A DNA stretch of 59,899 bases, taken from the NCBI RefSeq assembly GCF_947494055.1, contig NZ_CANLTR010000019.1, positions 1-59,899 on the forward strand, read 5' to 3'. The DNA is from an uncultured Jannaschia sp. Its GTDB lineage: Bacteria; Pseudomonadota; Alphaproteobacteria; Rhodobacterales; Rhodobacteraceae. Position numbers and translations under genes: made by a program. Shown here piece after piece: positions 17,704 to 26,427 of this stretch. Under the pieces are notes generated by a model. The model saw only the letters and a program-made list of their open reading frames with translations, was not told the origin of the DNA and ran no database searches. Numbering within the stretch: the stretch's first letter is position 1; each line of letters begins with the position of its first letter.

Positions 17704-18458
17704 GCCGGCACCCCGTCGAGCGCGCGGGCCGCCGCGAGCCCCGCCTCGGCGAAGCGTCGGTCGTCGGAAGGGTTGTCGTGCTCCATCACCCAGTGACGGA
17801 CATCCACGTCGGCGAGCGCGCGGGTGAGCGTGGGCCAGTCCATCGTGCCGGTGCCGGGATCGGCCCAGCCATCCTCGTCCGCCTTCTCGCCCGCAGGCGC
17901 GATGTCCTTGACGTGAACGGCGGAGATGCGGTCGCCGTGGCGGGCGATCCAGTCCATCGGGTCGGCGCCGGCGCGAACGGCCCAGGCCAAGTCGAACTGC
18001 CAGTCGAGCCGCGTTCCGCCCAGGAGGTGATCCATCGGCACGGTGCCGTCCGGCAGCGCGGCGAACTCGAAATCGTGGTTATGCCAGCCCGCCCGCAGGC
18101 CGGCGGCCTCGATGCCCCGTGCCGCGGCGGCGAGGCGCTCGGCGAAGGCGCGCCAGCCCGCGGGGTCCGAGGGCCGCTCGGCGGGCGGGATGCTCGGCAC
18201 GAACGCCGTCTCGACGCCCATCTCGGCCAGATGTGCGGGCAGGTCCGGCTCCGCCTCGAGCGTGGCCAGCCCGACATGCGCCGTGGGCATCGCAAGCCCG
18301 GTCTCGTGCAGGCCGGCGGCCAGCCCGGCGCGGGCCCCGGCATCGGCGAAGAGCGCGCCGTAGCCCTCGACCGCCGGATAGCCGAGATCGGCCAGCATCC
18401 GCAGCGTCTCCGGCAACGGGCCGAACTTGCGGGACGAATAGAGCTGATAGGAGATCAT
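17700..18458 (-). CDS. Sugar phosphate isomerase/epimerase (xylose isomerase-like TIM barrel)
   Basis: The product is 252 residues with the AP-endonuclease-2/xylose-isomerase barrel pattern: YPAVEGYGALF, the metal-site motifs GWHNHDFEF and LDWQFDLAWAV, AVHVKDIAP, and the terminal HWVMEHDNPSDD. There is no signal peptide, so it is cytosolic. The ATG overlaps the mannosidase stop (ATGA). A clear relative with secretion and anchoring signals occurs at 57.7 kb. It is likely to isomerise or epimerise a keto-sugar together with the adjacent oxidoreductase. Confidence 0.88.
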   Translation of the reverse strand: MISYQLYSSRKFGPLPETLRMLADLGYPAVEGYGALFADAGARAGLAAGLHETGLAMPTAHVGLATLEAEPDLPAHLAEMGVETAFVPSIPPAERPSDPAGWRAFAERLAAAARGIEAAGLRAGWHNHDFEFAALPDGTVPMDHLLGGTRLDWQFDLAWAVRAGADPMDWIARHGDRISAVHVKDIAPAGEKADEDGWADPGTGTMDWPTLTRALADVDVRHWVMEHDNPSDDRRFAEAGLAAARALDGVPA

Positions 18459-20875
18459 GCAGGATCCTCCGGATAGGTCGCGCCGTGCAGGTCGCGCAGG
18501 GTGAAACGGGGCTCCGCCGCGGAGTCGAGCGGCGTGAAGTAAAAGGTCTCCGCCGTGCCCGGCAGCGCCAGCACCGCGGCGCGGTCCCAGCGGCCGGGCA
18601 GGTCCGCCTCGGCGGTCAGGAAGAAGCTCGGTGCCGAAACCTCGACCTCGAGCCGCCAGCCTTCGCCGTCGCGCGTGGCCTGGAAGGCCGGGCGGGCCTC
18701 AAGCAGGTCGTAGGCTTTCCACGGGCGCGGCGCGTGCAGGTCGCGGCCCGGATCGGGGCCGTCCCAGTCGAAGAGCAGCACCTCGTCCGCCGCCAGAGCG
18801 CCCGCGTCGAGCGTCAGCAGGTCCGCCGCGGCATCCGGCCCGACCGCGCCGCCGCCTTCGTCCAACGCATGCAGGCCGCCATCCATCGACAGCGCCCGCG
18901 CCCGCACGGCAATGTCGACGGACGCGCGCGTGTCGTTCACCCCGACCAGCCGGATCGCGTCGCCCGCGGGCACCGCGAGGACGGCCACCGGCGCGAAGAA
19001 ATCCCGCGCCATGTGATGCAGCAGCTTCCACCCCCCGCCGTGGTCGAGCGACGACCACGAGGCGCAGGGCCAGGTGTCGTTGAGCTGCCAGTAGAGCGTG
19101 CCCATGCAGCGCGGTTTGAGCGACCGCCACTGCGTCACCGCCGTCCGGATCGCCAGCCCCTGCTGGATCTGGCTCAGCCAGACAAAATCCTCGAACGCGT
19201 TCGGAAACCGAAAGTAGCGGAACATCGTCTCCGCGATCCGGGCGTTGCCGCCCGCGTTCTTCTGGTGGCTCTCCATCACCGGCGCGGCGATGTTGCGGTC
19301 CTCGGGCGCGGCGAAGCGGCGGATCACCTCCATCGACGGGTAGGACTGGAAGCCGAACTCGCTGCAGAACCGGGGCGCGACGTCGCGGTAATGGTCGAAG
19401 TCCCGGCCCTCGTGCCAGACCGACCAGAAATGCATGTCGCCCGACGCGTCGTCGTGCCACGCATCCCCGAAGGCGAGTGGCCCCGGCGAGGGCGAGGACG
19501 GCCACCAGTTCGCGTCGGGCAGCGCCGCGCGCAGCCCCGCCTCGACCGCGCGGTTCAACCGGTCGTAGCAGACCAGGTAACGATCCCGGTCGGCCAGGCT
19601 CTCCGGGAACCAGCCGAGCGCGCCGATGAGTTCGTTGTCGCCGCACCAGAGCACCACGGACGGATGGTGCGAGAGCCGCAGCGCCACCTCCTCGGCCTCG
19701 TCCCGCACCTCGGTCAGGAAGGCCTCGTCGGCGGGGTAGAGGTGGCAGGCGAACATGAAGTCCTGCCAGACCATCAGGCCCATCTCGTCGCAGATGTCGT
19801 AGAACCAGTCCGGCTCGTAGCGGCCCCCGCCCCAGACCCGGATCATGTTCATGTTCGCCGCCGCCGCGGATCGGAGCAGGTCGCGCACCGCGTCGCGGTC
19901 GATCCGGCCGGCCAGCGCGTCGGCCGGGATCCAGTTCGCACCGCGGCAGAAGGTGTCGTGGCCGTTGATCCGGACGACGAAGTTGCGGCCGATCGCATCC
20001 GGTTCGGAGACGAGACGCGCGTCGCGCAGGCCGATCCGGCGCGTGGCGGTCTCGGTGCCGCAGGTCACGTGCAACTCGTGCAGCGCCGGCGGCCCGAGCC
20101 CGTTCGGCCACCACAGTTCGGGGTCGGGGATCGCGAGGCATAGCGTCGCGCCGTCCCTCGCCACTTCGGCCTCGGCGCGCTGGCCGCAGAGCGTCGCCTG
20201 CACCGCCGCGCCCTCGACCCCGCCGCGCATCCGCACGGTGACGTGGGCGGTTCCGCCTTCATGGCGCTGCTCGACGGCCACCGCGGTGATCCGCCCGGCC
20301 CGCCGCGGTTCCAGCCGGATACCCCCGGTCACGCCGAAGGGCGCCAGCGCGATGTTCCAGTCCCAGCCGAAATCGCATTGCGGCTTTCGCAGCATGTTGC
20401 CGTGCGGCAGCGGGCAATTGCCCTGGTGCCAGGGGATCGGGAAGGGCTGCGCCGCCGCCCGCTCGGCCGCCGCGGCAAGCGGCGACTGGAAGGCGATCTC
20501 GATCTCGTTCGCCCCGGGGTGGGCCGCGGCCGACAGATCGGCGCGATGCGTGCGGAACGCGTTGGCGGCATTCAGCACGCACACGCCGTTCACCCGGATC
20601 TCGGCGACGGTATCCAGCCCCTCGACCACGAGGTCGCGATCCGCCGCCTCCATCTCCACCCGACGTGACACGATCCAGTCCCGCTCCGCCGGCCAGCGGG
20701 CTGCGTATTCGTTCCGCGCCTCGTAGGGCTCCGGCAGCAGCCCGGCCTCCACCAGCGCCGTGTGCCCGTCGCCCGGCAGGGTCATCGGAACGCCCCCGAC
20801 GGGCAGATCCGCCCCGCCCTGCCCGTCCGCCGGACGGAGGACCCACGCCCCCGCAAGGTCGACCGTGTCGTCCAT
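18455..20875 (-). CDS. Glycoside hydrolase family 2 beta-mannosidase
   Basis: The product is 806 residues. It has an N-terminal sugar-binding domain (ERDWIVSRRVEME, VEGLDTVAEIRVNG), the GH2-type CDFGWDWNIALAPFG motif, and then the catalytic barrel. The acid/base Glu415 is in LWCGDNELI and the nucleophile Glu506 is in RFCSEFGFQSYP, as in beta-mannosidases. There is no signal peptide, so it acts in the cytosol on imported oligosaccharides, releasing mannose from the non-reducing end. The start overlaps the importer ATPase stop (TGATG). Galactosidase or glucuronidase activity is less likely given the CDFGWDW and SEFGFQS motifs. Confidence 0.9.
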   Translation of the reverse strand: MDDTVDLAGAWVLRPADGQGGADLPVGGVPMTLPGDGHTALVEAGLLPEPYEARNEYAARWPAERDWIVSRRVEMEAADRDLVVEGLDTVAEIRVNGVCVLNAANAFRTHRADLSAAAHPGANEIEIAFQSPLAAAAERAAAQPFPIPWHQGNCPLPHGNMLRKPQCDFGWDWNIALAPFGVTGGIRLEPRRAGRITAVAVEQRHEGGTAHVTVRMRGGVEGAAVQATLCGQRAEAEVARDGATLCLAIPDPELWWPNGLGPPALHELHVTCGTETATRRIGLRDARLVSEPDAIGRNFVVRINGHDTFCRGANWIPADALAGRIDRDAVRDLLRSAAAANMNMIRVWGGGRYEPDWFYDICDEMGLMVWQDFMFACHLYPADEAFLTEVRDEAEEVALRLSHHPSVVLWCGDNELIGALGWFPESLADRDRYLVCYDRLNRAVEAGLRAALPDANWWPSSPSPGPLAFGDAWHDDASGDMHFWSVWHEGRDFDHYRDVAPRFCSEFGFQSYPSMEVIRRFAAPEDRNIAAPVMESHQKNAGGNARIAETMFRYFRFPNAFEDFVWLSQIQQGLAIRTAVTQWRSLKPRCMGTLYWQLNDTWPCASWSSLDHGGGWKLLHHMARDFFAPVAVLAVPAGDAIRLVGVNDTRASVDIAVRARALSMDGGLHALDEGGGAVGPDAAADLLTLDAGALAADEVLLFDWDGPDPGRDLHAPRPWKAYDLLEARPAFQATRDGEGWRLEVEVSAPSFFLTAEADLPGRWDRAAVLALPGTAETFYFTPLDSAAEPRFTLRDLHGATYPEDPA

Positions 20876-21957
20876 CAGATGCGCTGCTCGCTCTCGGCGT
20901 CGAACAGACTGGCCTTGTCCATCACCGGCACGACCCGGACCTCCGTCCCGCGCCGCAGGCTGCGCTCGACGGGGATGCGGGCGGACATCTTCTGCCCCTC
21001 CACGTCGAGCCAGAGCAGGCTGTCGGCGCCCATCGGCTCGTCGATGTCCACGGTCGCGAGAAGGCCCCCCGGCCCCCCCTGCCCTTCCACGATCTCCACA
21101 TGCTCGGGCCGCAGCCCGAGGATCGCGGGGTCGAGCCGCGCGGGCACCTCGCCGTCGTACCCCCCGAGGTCGAGCGATTGCGTCCCCACGTGGAACCGCC
21201 CGCCCTCCACCCGGCCCGACAGCATCGACATGGCGGGCGAGCCGATGAAGCCCGCCACGAACAGGTTCGCCGGCCGGTTGTAGATTGTGAGCGGCGTGTC
21301 GAGCTGCTGGATCACGCCGCCGCGCATCACCGCGATCCGGTCGGCCAGCGTCAGCGCCTCGATCTGGTCGTGGGTGACGTAGATCATCGTGTTCTCGAGC
21401 TGCGCGTGCAGGCGCTTCAGCTCCACCCGAAGCTCCGCGCGCAGCTTGGCGTCGAGGTTCGAGAGCGGCTCGTCGAACAGGAACACGTCCACGTCGCGCA
21501 CCAGCGCCCGGCCGATGGCCACCCGCTGGCGCTGCCCGCCCGAGAGCGCGGCGGGCTTGCGGTCGAGGTAATCCTCGATCTGCAGAATGCGCGCCGCCCG
21601 CGCGATCCGCTCCTCGATCTGCGCCTTCGGCATGCGCTGGTTCTTCAAGCCAAAGGCCAGGTTCCCGCGCACGCTCATCTGCGGGTAGAGCGCGTAGGAC
21701 TGGAACACCATGCCGATGCCGCGGTCCTTCGGCTCCTCCCAGGTGACGTTCTTTCCCTTGATCCAGATCTGGCCGTCGGTGATCTCGAGCAGCCCGGCGA
21801 TGCAGTTCAGCAGCGTGGACTTGCCGCAGCCCGAGGGCCCGAGCAGCACGAGGAACTCGCCCGGCGCGGTCTCGACGTTGAGGCCCTTCAGGACCTCGAC
21901 GGCCCCGAAGGCGAGGTGGAGGTCGCGGACGGAGACGGAGGCGGTGTCTTGTGTCAT
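20875..21957 (-). CDS. Sugar ABC transporter ATPase (UgpC/MalK family)
   Basis: The product is 360 residues from the ATG at 21957. Walker A is GPSGCGKST, the signature is LSGGQRQR, Walker B is VFLFDEPLSNLDAKLR, and the switch His is in YVTHDQIEA. A C-terminal OB-fold region (ILGLRPEHVEI) is typical of MalK/UgpC proteins that may serve several importers. It is separated from the upstream permease by 148 bases and is directly coupled to the mannosidase gene downstream. It should power uptake of the mannoside. Confidence 0.92.
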   Translation of the reverse strand: MTQDTASVSVRDLHLAFGAVEVLKGLNVETAPGEFLVLLGPSGCGKSTLLNCIAGLLEITDGQIWIKGKNVTWEEPKDRGIGMVFQSYALYPQMSVRGNLAFGLKNQRMPKAQIEERIARAARILQIEDYLDRKPAALSGGQRQRVAIGRALVRDVDVFLFDEPLSNLDAKLRAELRVELKRLHAQLENTMIYVTHDQIEALTLADRIAVMRGGVIQQLDTPLTIYNRPANLFVAGFIGSPAMSMLSGRVEGGRFHVGTQSLDLGGYDGEVPARLDPAILGLRPEHVEIVEGQGGPGGLLATVDIDEPMGADSLLWLDVEGQKMSARIPVERSLRRGTEVRVVPVMDKASLFDAESEQRI

Positions 21958-22105
21958 CGGGGCCTCCGGTCCGGGCGGGAGAAATCGGGGTGGGCGAGAC
22001 GGTGAAGGCCGAGGCGCGGCGGCCCGGCGACGGGCTCTCGCCCGCCGCGTTCGGCGGTCGCGGTGCCCCACCGGGGCCCCGCGTTTCGCTGCGCGACAAC
22101 CCGCC

Positions 22106-23050
22106 TCACCCCTTCACCGCCCCGGCTGCGATGCCGCGCACGAAGAGCTTGCCGGACACGAAATAGATGGCAAGCGGCACGAGGCCGGTGAGCAGCGTCG
22201 CCGCCATGTTGACGTTGTATTCCTTCACGCCCTGCACCGAGTTGACGATGTTGTTGAGCTGCACCGTCATCGGGTAGTTCTCCGGCCGCGTGTAGACGAC
22301 CCCGAACAGGAAGTCGTTCCAGATCCCCGTCACCTGGATGATCGTCGCGACCACGAAGATCGGCAGCGACATCGGCATCATGATCTTGAAGTAGATCGCC
22401 CAGAACCCCGCCCCGTCGACCCGCGCCGCCTTGAACAGCTCCTCCGGGATCGAGGTGAAGTAGTTCCGGAACAGCAGCGTCAGGATCGGCATTCCGAAGA
22501 TCGTGTGCACGAGGATCAGCCCCCAGAGCGTGCCGTAGATCCCCAGCTCGCGCAGGATGATGACGAGCGGGTAGAGCATGACCTGATAGGGGATGAACGC
22601 CCCGAAGATCAGGATCACGAAGAACGTCTCCGACCCCCGGAAGCGCCAGTTCGCGAGCGCGTAGCCGTTCACGCTCGCCACCGCGATCGACAGGATGACC
22701 GAGGGGACGAGGATGCGCACCGAGTTCCAGAACCCGCGGCTCAGCCCGTCGCAGTTCAGCCCGGTGCAGGCCTCGCCCCAGGCCTTGACCCAGGGCTGGA
22801 ACGTGACCTCGACGGGCGGCGCGAAGATGTTGCCCAGCCGGATCTCCGGCATCCCCTTCAGCGACGTCACGATCATCACGTAAAGCGGCAGCGCGTAGTA
22901 CAGCGCGGCCACCAGCAGCGTGCCGTAGAGGAACACGTTGCCCCGCGACAGCGCCCGCCGCGGCCGCGCGCCTCTGGGCCCGCCCGGGTCCGCGCCGGGG
23001 ATCGCGTCGGCCGCGGCGACGGCGGCCGAGAGGGTGGCGGGGTTAGCCAC
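22106..23050 (-). CDS. Sugar ABC transporter permease (MalG type)
   Basis: The product is 314 residues. A proline- and alanine-rich N-terminal tail is followed by about six membrane helices. The EAA loop is EELFKAARVDGAGFWAIYFK, which contacts the ATPase. The C-terminus is GIAAGAVKG, as in many CUT1 permeases. The start overlaps the end of the MalF-type gene by eight bases. It should form the heterodimeric inner-membrane channel with that protein. Confidence 0.92.
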   Translation of the reverse strand: MANPATLSAAVAAADAIPGADPGGPRGARPRRALSRGNVFLYGTLLVAALYYALPLYVMIVTSLKGMPEIRLGNIFAPPVEVTFQPWVKAWGEACTGLNCDGLSRGFWNSVRILVPSVILSIAVASVNGYALANWRFRGSETFFVILIFGAFIPYQVMLYPLVIILRELGIYGTLWGLILVHTIFGMPILTLLFRNYFTSIPEELFKAARVDGAGFWAIYFKIMMPMSLPIFVVATIIQVTGIWNDFLFGVVYTRPENYPMTVQLNNIVNSVQGVKEYNVNMAATLLTGLVPLAIYFVSGKLFVRGIAAGAVKG

Positions 23051-23969
23051 GGCGCTTGCCTCCGAATTCGAGATAGGCCCAGGGGATCAAAATGATCGCC
23101 ACGGTCAAAAGCATCATCGTCGAGGCGGCGAAGCCCTGGCCGAGGTTCTGCGCCTGGAACATCAGGTCGTAGACGTATTTCGCGGGGACCTCGGAGGCGA
23201 TGCCCGGCCCGCCCCCGGTCTGCGCCACGATCAGGTCGTAGAGCTTGACGATGCCGCTTGTGATCAGGACGAGCGTGGTCACGAAGACCGGCCGCATCAT
23301 CGGGATGACGATGAACAGGTAGGTCTTCCACATCGGGATCCCGTCGATCCGCGACGCCTTCCAGATATCCTCGTCGATGCCGCGCAGGCCCGCGAGCATC
23401 AGGCACATGATGAGCCCCGTCCCCTGCCACAGCCCGGCGATCAGGACGCCGTAGATGACGATCTGCGGGTTGTAGAGCGGGTCGAAGTCGAAACTTTCCC
23501 AGCCAAGCGCGCGGATCACGCTCTGGACGCCGAAATCGGGGTTCAGCAGCCATTGCCAGACCAGGCCCGTGACGATGAAGCTGAGCGCGAAGGGATAGAG
23601 GAAGATGGTGCGGAACGCGTCCTCGAACCGGATCTTCTGGTCGAGCAGCGCGGCGAGGAGGAAGCCGATCACCAGACTGAAGATCAGCGAGAGCGATCCA
23701 TAGATCAGCAGGTTCTCGATCGAGATCAGCCAGCGGTTCGTGCCCCACAGCCGCTCGTACTGGTCGAACCCGATCCAGCGCTCGCGCGGCAGCAGCTTCG
23801 AGTCGGTGAAGGAATAGACCACCGTCCAGATCGTGCCGCCGACGAACACGCCCATCGCCGTCAGGATCATCGGGATCGAGGCGAGCTTGGCGTTCAGGTT
23901 GCGGAACAGCTGGCTCGGCCGGGCCGTCCGCGTGCGGGGCCCGGACGGGGTGTCGGTGACGGAAGGCAT
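23043..23969 (-). CDS. Sugar ABC transporter permease (MalF type)
   Basis: The product is 308 residues with six predicted membrane helices after a short charged N-terminus. The EAA loop is in the IDEDIWKASRIDGIPMWKTYLF region. A large periplasmic segment (KLLPRERWIGFDQYERLWG) follows the first helix, as usual for CUT1 permeases. The gene lies 58 bases after the binding-protein gene and overlaps the MalG-type gene. It is a partner subunit of the mannoside importer. Confidence 0.92.
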   Translation of the reverse strand: MPSVTDTPSGPRTRTARPSQLFRNLNAKLASIPMILTAMGVFVGGTIWTVVYSFTDSKLLPRERWIGFDQYERLWGTNRWLISIENLLIYGSLSLIFSLVIGFLLAALLDQKIRFEDAFRTIFLYPFALSFIVTGLVWQWLLNPDFGVQSVIRALGWESFDFDPLYNPQIVIYGVLIAGLWQGTGLIMCLMLAGLRGIDEDIWKASRIDGIPMWKTYLFIVIPMMRPVFVTTLVLITSGIVKLYDLIVAQTGGGPGIASEVPAKYVYDLMFQAQNLGQGFAASTMMLLTVAIILIPWAYLEFGGKRRG

Positions 23970-24027
23970 GGATCGACCTCGCGCGGGAAGCGTCGGGCCG
24001 CCGCCGACGCGGCGGCCCCGGGCGGCG

Positions 24028-25260
24028 TCAATAGGCGTCGGCGATGATGTCCGCGAACCGCTCCTGCGCCATTTCCGGCGTCATCGAGGTGTCGGCGAAG
24101 AACTCAGAGAACAGCGTCTCGATCTGCGTGTTCGTGTCGGGGCTGACGAGCTGGTTGACCGAGGTCACCGTGCCGCCCGCCTCAAGGATCGCGAGACCCT
24201 TCTTCATGCAGTCGTTCGCCGCGTCGAGATCGACGTCCTTGCGGATCGGCAGCGAGCCCTTCTTGAGGTTGAACGCGATCTGCACCTCCCGGTCGAACAG
24301 GATGGAGGCCAACTCCTCCTGCGCGGCGGACTCGGCCTCGTCGTCCAGCATCGGGAAATAGAACGCGTCGCCATCCGTCGAGATGATCTCGTTCACGCCG
24401 AGCCCCGGCAGGCAGCTGTAGTCCTCGCCCGCGACCTCGCCCGCCATCTGAAACTCGCCCTGCGCCCAGTCGCCCATGATCTGGCCGCCGGCCTGGTCGG
24501 TGATGACCATGTTCGTGGCCTCGTTCCAGTCCTGGACGTTGGTGCCCTGCGACAGCTCGCGCGCATCGGCCACGGCGGCGAAGATCTCGGCGACCTCGGG
24601 ACCGGCGGCGTATTCGGCATCCTTGTCGTCGTAGACCCGCATCGTCATGTCCCGCCCGCCGAGCGCGTTCAGGAGCACGTTGAACAATCCCGCATTCTGC
24701 CAGGGCTGGCCGCCCACGGCGAGCGGCACCTTGCCCGCCTCGCGCAGCGCGGGCCCGGCGGCCACGAACTCGTCCCAGTTCGTCGGCACCGCGACGCCCG
24801 CATCCTCGAACGCCTTGTTGGACAGCCACAGCCATTGCCACGAATGGATGTTGATCGGAACGCAGTAGATCTCGCCGTCGAGCGTGCAGCTCTCGAGCAG
24901 CGACGGCGCGGCGATCACGTCGCGCCATCCCTCCGCCTCGGCGACCTCGGTGACGTCGCGCATCAGCCCGGCCTCGACCAGCTCCTCGGCCTGCCGGCCG
25001 TGGTTGAACTGCGTGGCCCCCATCGGGTCGCCGCCGGTGATCCGGCTGATCATGATCGGCCGCGCGGTCGAGCCGCCGCCGGCGATGGCGCCGTCAACCC
25101 AGGTATCCTCGGTGCGTTCGTCGAACGCCCCGGCGAACTCCGCCACCGCGGCGGCTTCCCCGCCCGACGTCCACCAATGCGTCACTTCGAGATCGGCGGC
25201 CTGCGCCGCCACCGGCAGCGTCGCCCCCACCATCCAGGCAGCCTTGATAATGCTCTGCAC
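24028..25260 (-). CDS. Sugar ABC transporter substrate-binding protein (CUT1)
   Basis: The product is 410 residues. A signal peptide (MQSIIKAAWMVGATLPVAAQA) directs it to the periplasm. The mature part starts DLEVTHWWTSGGEAAAV, a typical CUT1 binding-protein opening, and has many Trp and aromatic residues for sugar stacking (HSWQWLWLSNKAFED). It is the first gene of the nine-gene leftward operon and lies opposite the LacI regulator. The enzymes downstream suggest a beta-mannoside ligand; that is inference. Confidence 0.9.
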   Translation of the reverse strand: MQSIIKAAWMVGATLPVAAQAADLEVTHWWTSGGEAAAVAEFAGAFDERTEDTWVDGAIAGGGSTARPIMISRITGGDPMGATQFNHGRQAEELVEAGLMRDVTEVAEAEGWRDVIAAPSLLESCTLDGEIYCVPINIHSWQWLWLSNKAFEDAGVAVPTNWDEFVAAGPALREAGKVPLAVGGQPWQNAGLFNVLLNALGGRDMTMRVYDDKDAEYAAGPEVAEIFAAVADARELSQGTNVQDWNEATNMVITDQAGGQIMGDWAQGEFQMAGEVAGEDYSCLPGLGVNEIISTDGDAFYFPMLDDEAESAAQEELASILFDREVQIAFNLKKGSLPIRKDVDLDAANDCMKKGLAILEAGGTVTSVNQLVSPDTNTQIETLFSEFFADTSMTPEMAQERFADIIADAY

Positions 25261-25283
25261 GTCGGTCCCCTCCCTTGGACTGA

Positions 25284-25319
25284 AACGTTACAGGAGCTTT
25301 CTATGACGATTTAGATCGT
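25284..25319. promoter_or_regulatory. Candidate LacI-type operators in the divergent promoter
   Basis: A 14-base inverted repeat, ACGAT-TTAG-ATCGT, spans 25306-25319. A smaller AACGTT palindrome lies at 25284-25289. Both are between the binding-protein gene and the LacI-family gene, and have the CG-centred or symmetric form typical of operators for this regulator family. Occupancy would control both directions. Confidence 0.5.
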
Positions 25320-25383
25320 TTAGACAAGCCTCGATCGCGGGGATGTCGGATCGACCGCCGATCGTGCTGAAAGGAGGCCGTCA

Positions 25384-26397
25384 GTGGCCCGATTGCCCGG
25401 AACCGAGACACGGCCGACGCTGAAGACGATCGCCGCCGATACCGGGCTGGCGGTCGCCACGGTCAGCCGCGCCCTGAGCGACGCGCCCGATATCGGCGCC
25501 GCGACGAAGGCCCGCGTGCGCGAGGCGGCGGAGCGCCTCGGCTACCGTCCGGACCGCGCGGCGGTGCGGCTCCGGACCGGGCGGACGCAGGTGATCGCGC
25601 TCCTGCTCGGGGCGGAGCCGTCGCTCATGACCCATACCGCGCAGCTGATCCACGCGCTCGCCGCCGCCCTCCGGGGCACCGGCTACCACCTCGTCGTCAC
25701 GCCCGTCCTCCACGGCGAGGATCCGCTGGTGCAGGTCCGCTACCTCGTGGAGACGGGCTCCGCCGACGCCGTCATCCTCAACCGCATCCGGCCCGACGAT
25801 CCCCGGGTGGCCTATCTCGCCCGGCACGGCCTGCCCTTCGTCACCCACGGGCGCAGCGACATGGGGATCGCCCATCCGTGGTACGATTTCGACAACGCGG
25901 CCTTCGCGCGGCTGGCGGTGCGGGCGATGGCGGCGCGGGGGCGGCGCGACCTCCTCGTCGTCGCCCCGCCGCTGGCACAGAGCTACGCGCAGCACATCCT
26001 CGACGGCGTGCGCGCCGAGGCGGACGCGACGGGAATGGGCTGGACCGTGCTGGACGACGCGACCACCGATGCCGCCGACGCCGAGGTCGAGGCCGCCGTG
26101 GCCCGCCGCCTCGCGAACGGCGGCATCGACGCGGTGCTCTGCGCCTCGGTCTCCTCGGCGCTGGCCGCGGTCGCGGCATTGGAAGCCTGCGGGCGCGAGG
26201 TCGGCCGCGACGTGGACGTCGCCGCCAAGGAGCCCTTCGCCCTGCTGGGCCGGTTCCGCCGACCGATCATCGCCATCCGCGAGGATGCCGGGGCGGCGGG
26301 CGAGTTCCTCGCGCGCGCCGCGCTCGACGCGATCCGCCGGCCCGGCGGCGCCCGAATGACCTACCTCGAGACGCCGGAGCGGACCTCGCTCGACTGA
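25384..26397 (+). CDS. LacI-family transcriptional regulator
   Basis: The product is 337 residues. The start is the GTG at 25384 with AAAGGAGG just upstream. The N-terminal helix-turn-helix and hinge helix are clear (TLKTIAADTGLAVATVSRAL, RVREAAERLGYRPDRAA), followed by a periplasmic-binding-protein-like sensor domain (VIALLLGAE, VCASVSSALAAVAALEACG-like core). It is divergent from the mannoside importer operon and is the obvious candidate for its regulator. The inducer would be the imported sugar or a product. Confidence 0.9.
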   Translation: MARLPGTETRPTLKTIAADTGLAVATVSRALSDAPDIGAATKARVREAAERLGYRPDRAAVRLRTGRTQVIALLLGAEPSLMTHTAQLIHALAAALRGTGYHLVVTPVLHGEDPLVQVRYLVETGSADAVILNRIRPDDPRVAYLARHGLPFVTHGRSDMGIAHPWYDFDNAAFARLAVRAMAARGRRDLLVVAPPLAQSYAQHILDGVRAEADATGMGWTVLDDATTDAADAEVEAAVARRLANGGIDAVLCASVSSALAAVAALEACGREVGRDVDVAAKEPFALLGRFRRPIIAIREDAGAAGEFLARAALDAIRRPGGARMTYLETPERTSLD

Positions 26398-26427
26398 GCC
26401 CCGGCCCGCCCCGTCAGGTCGCCGCCC

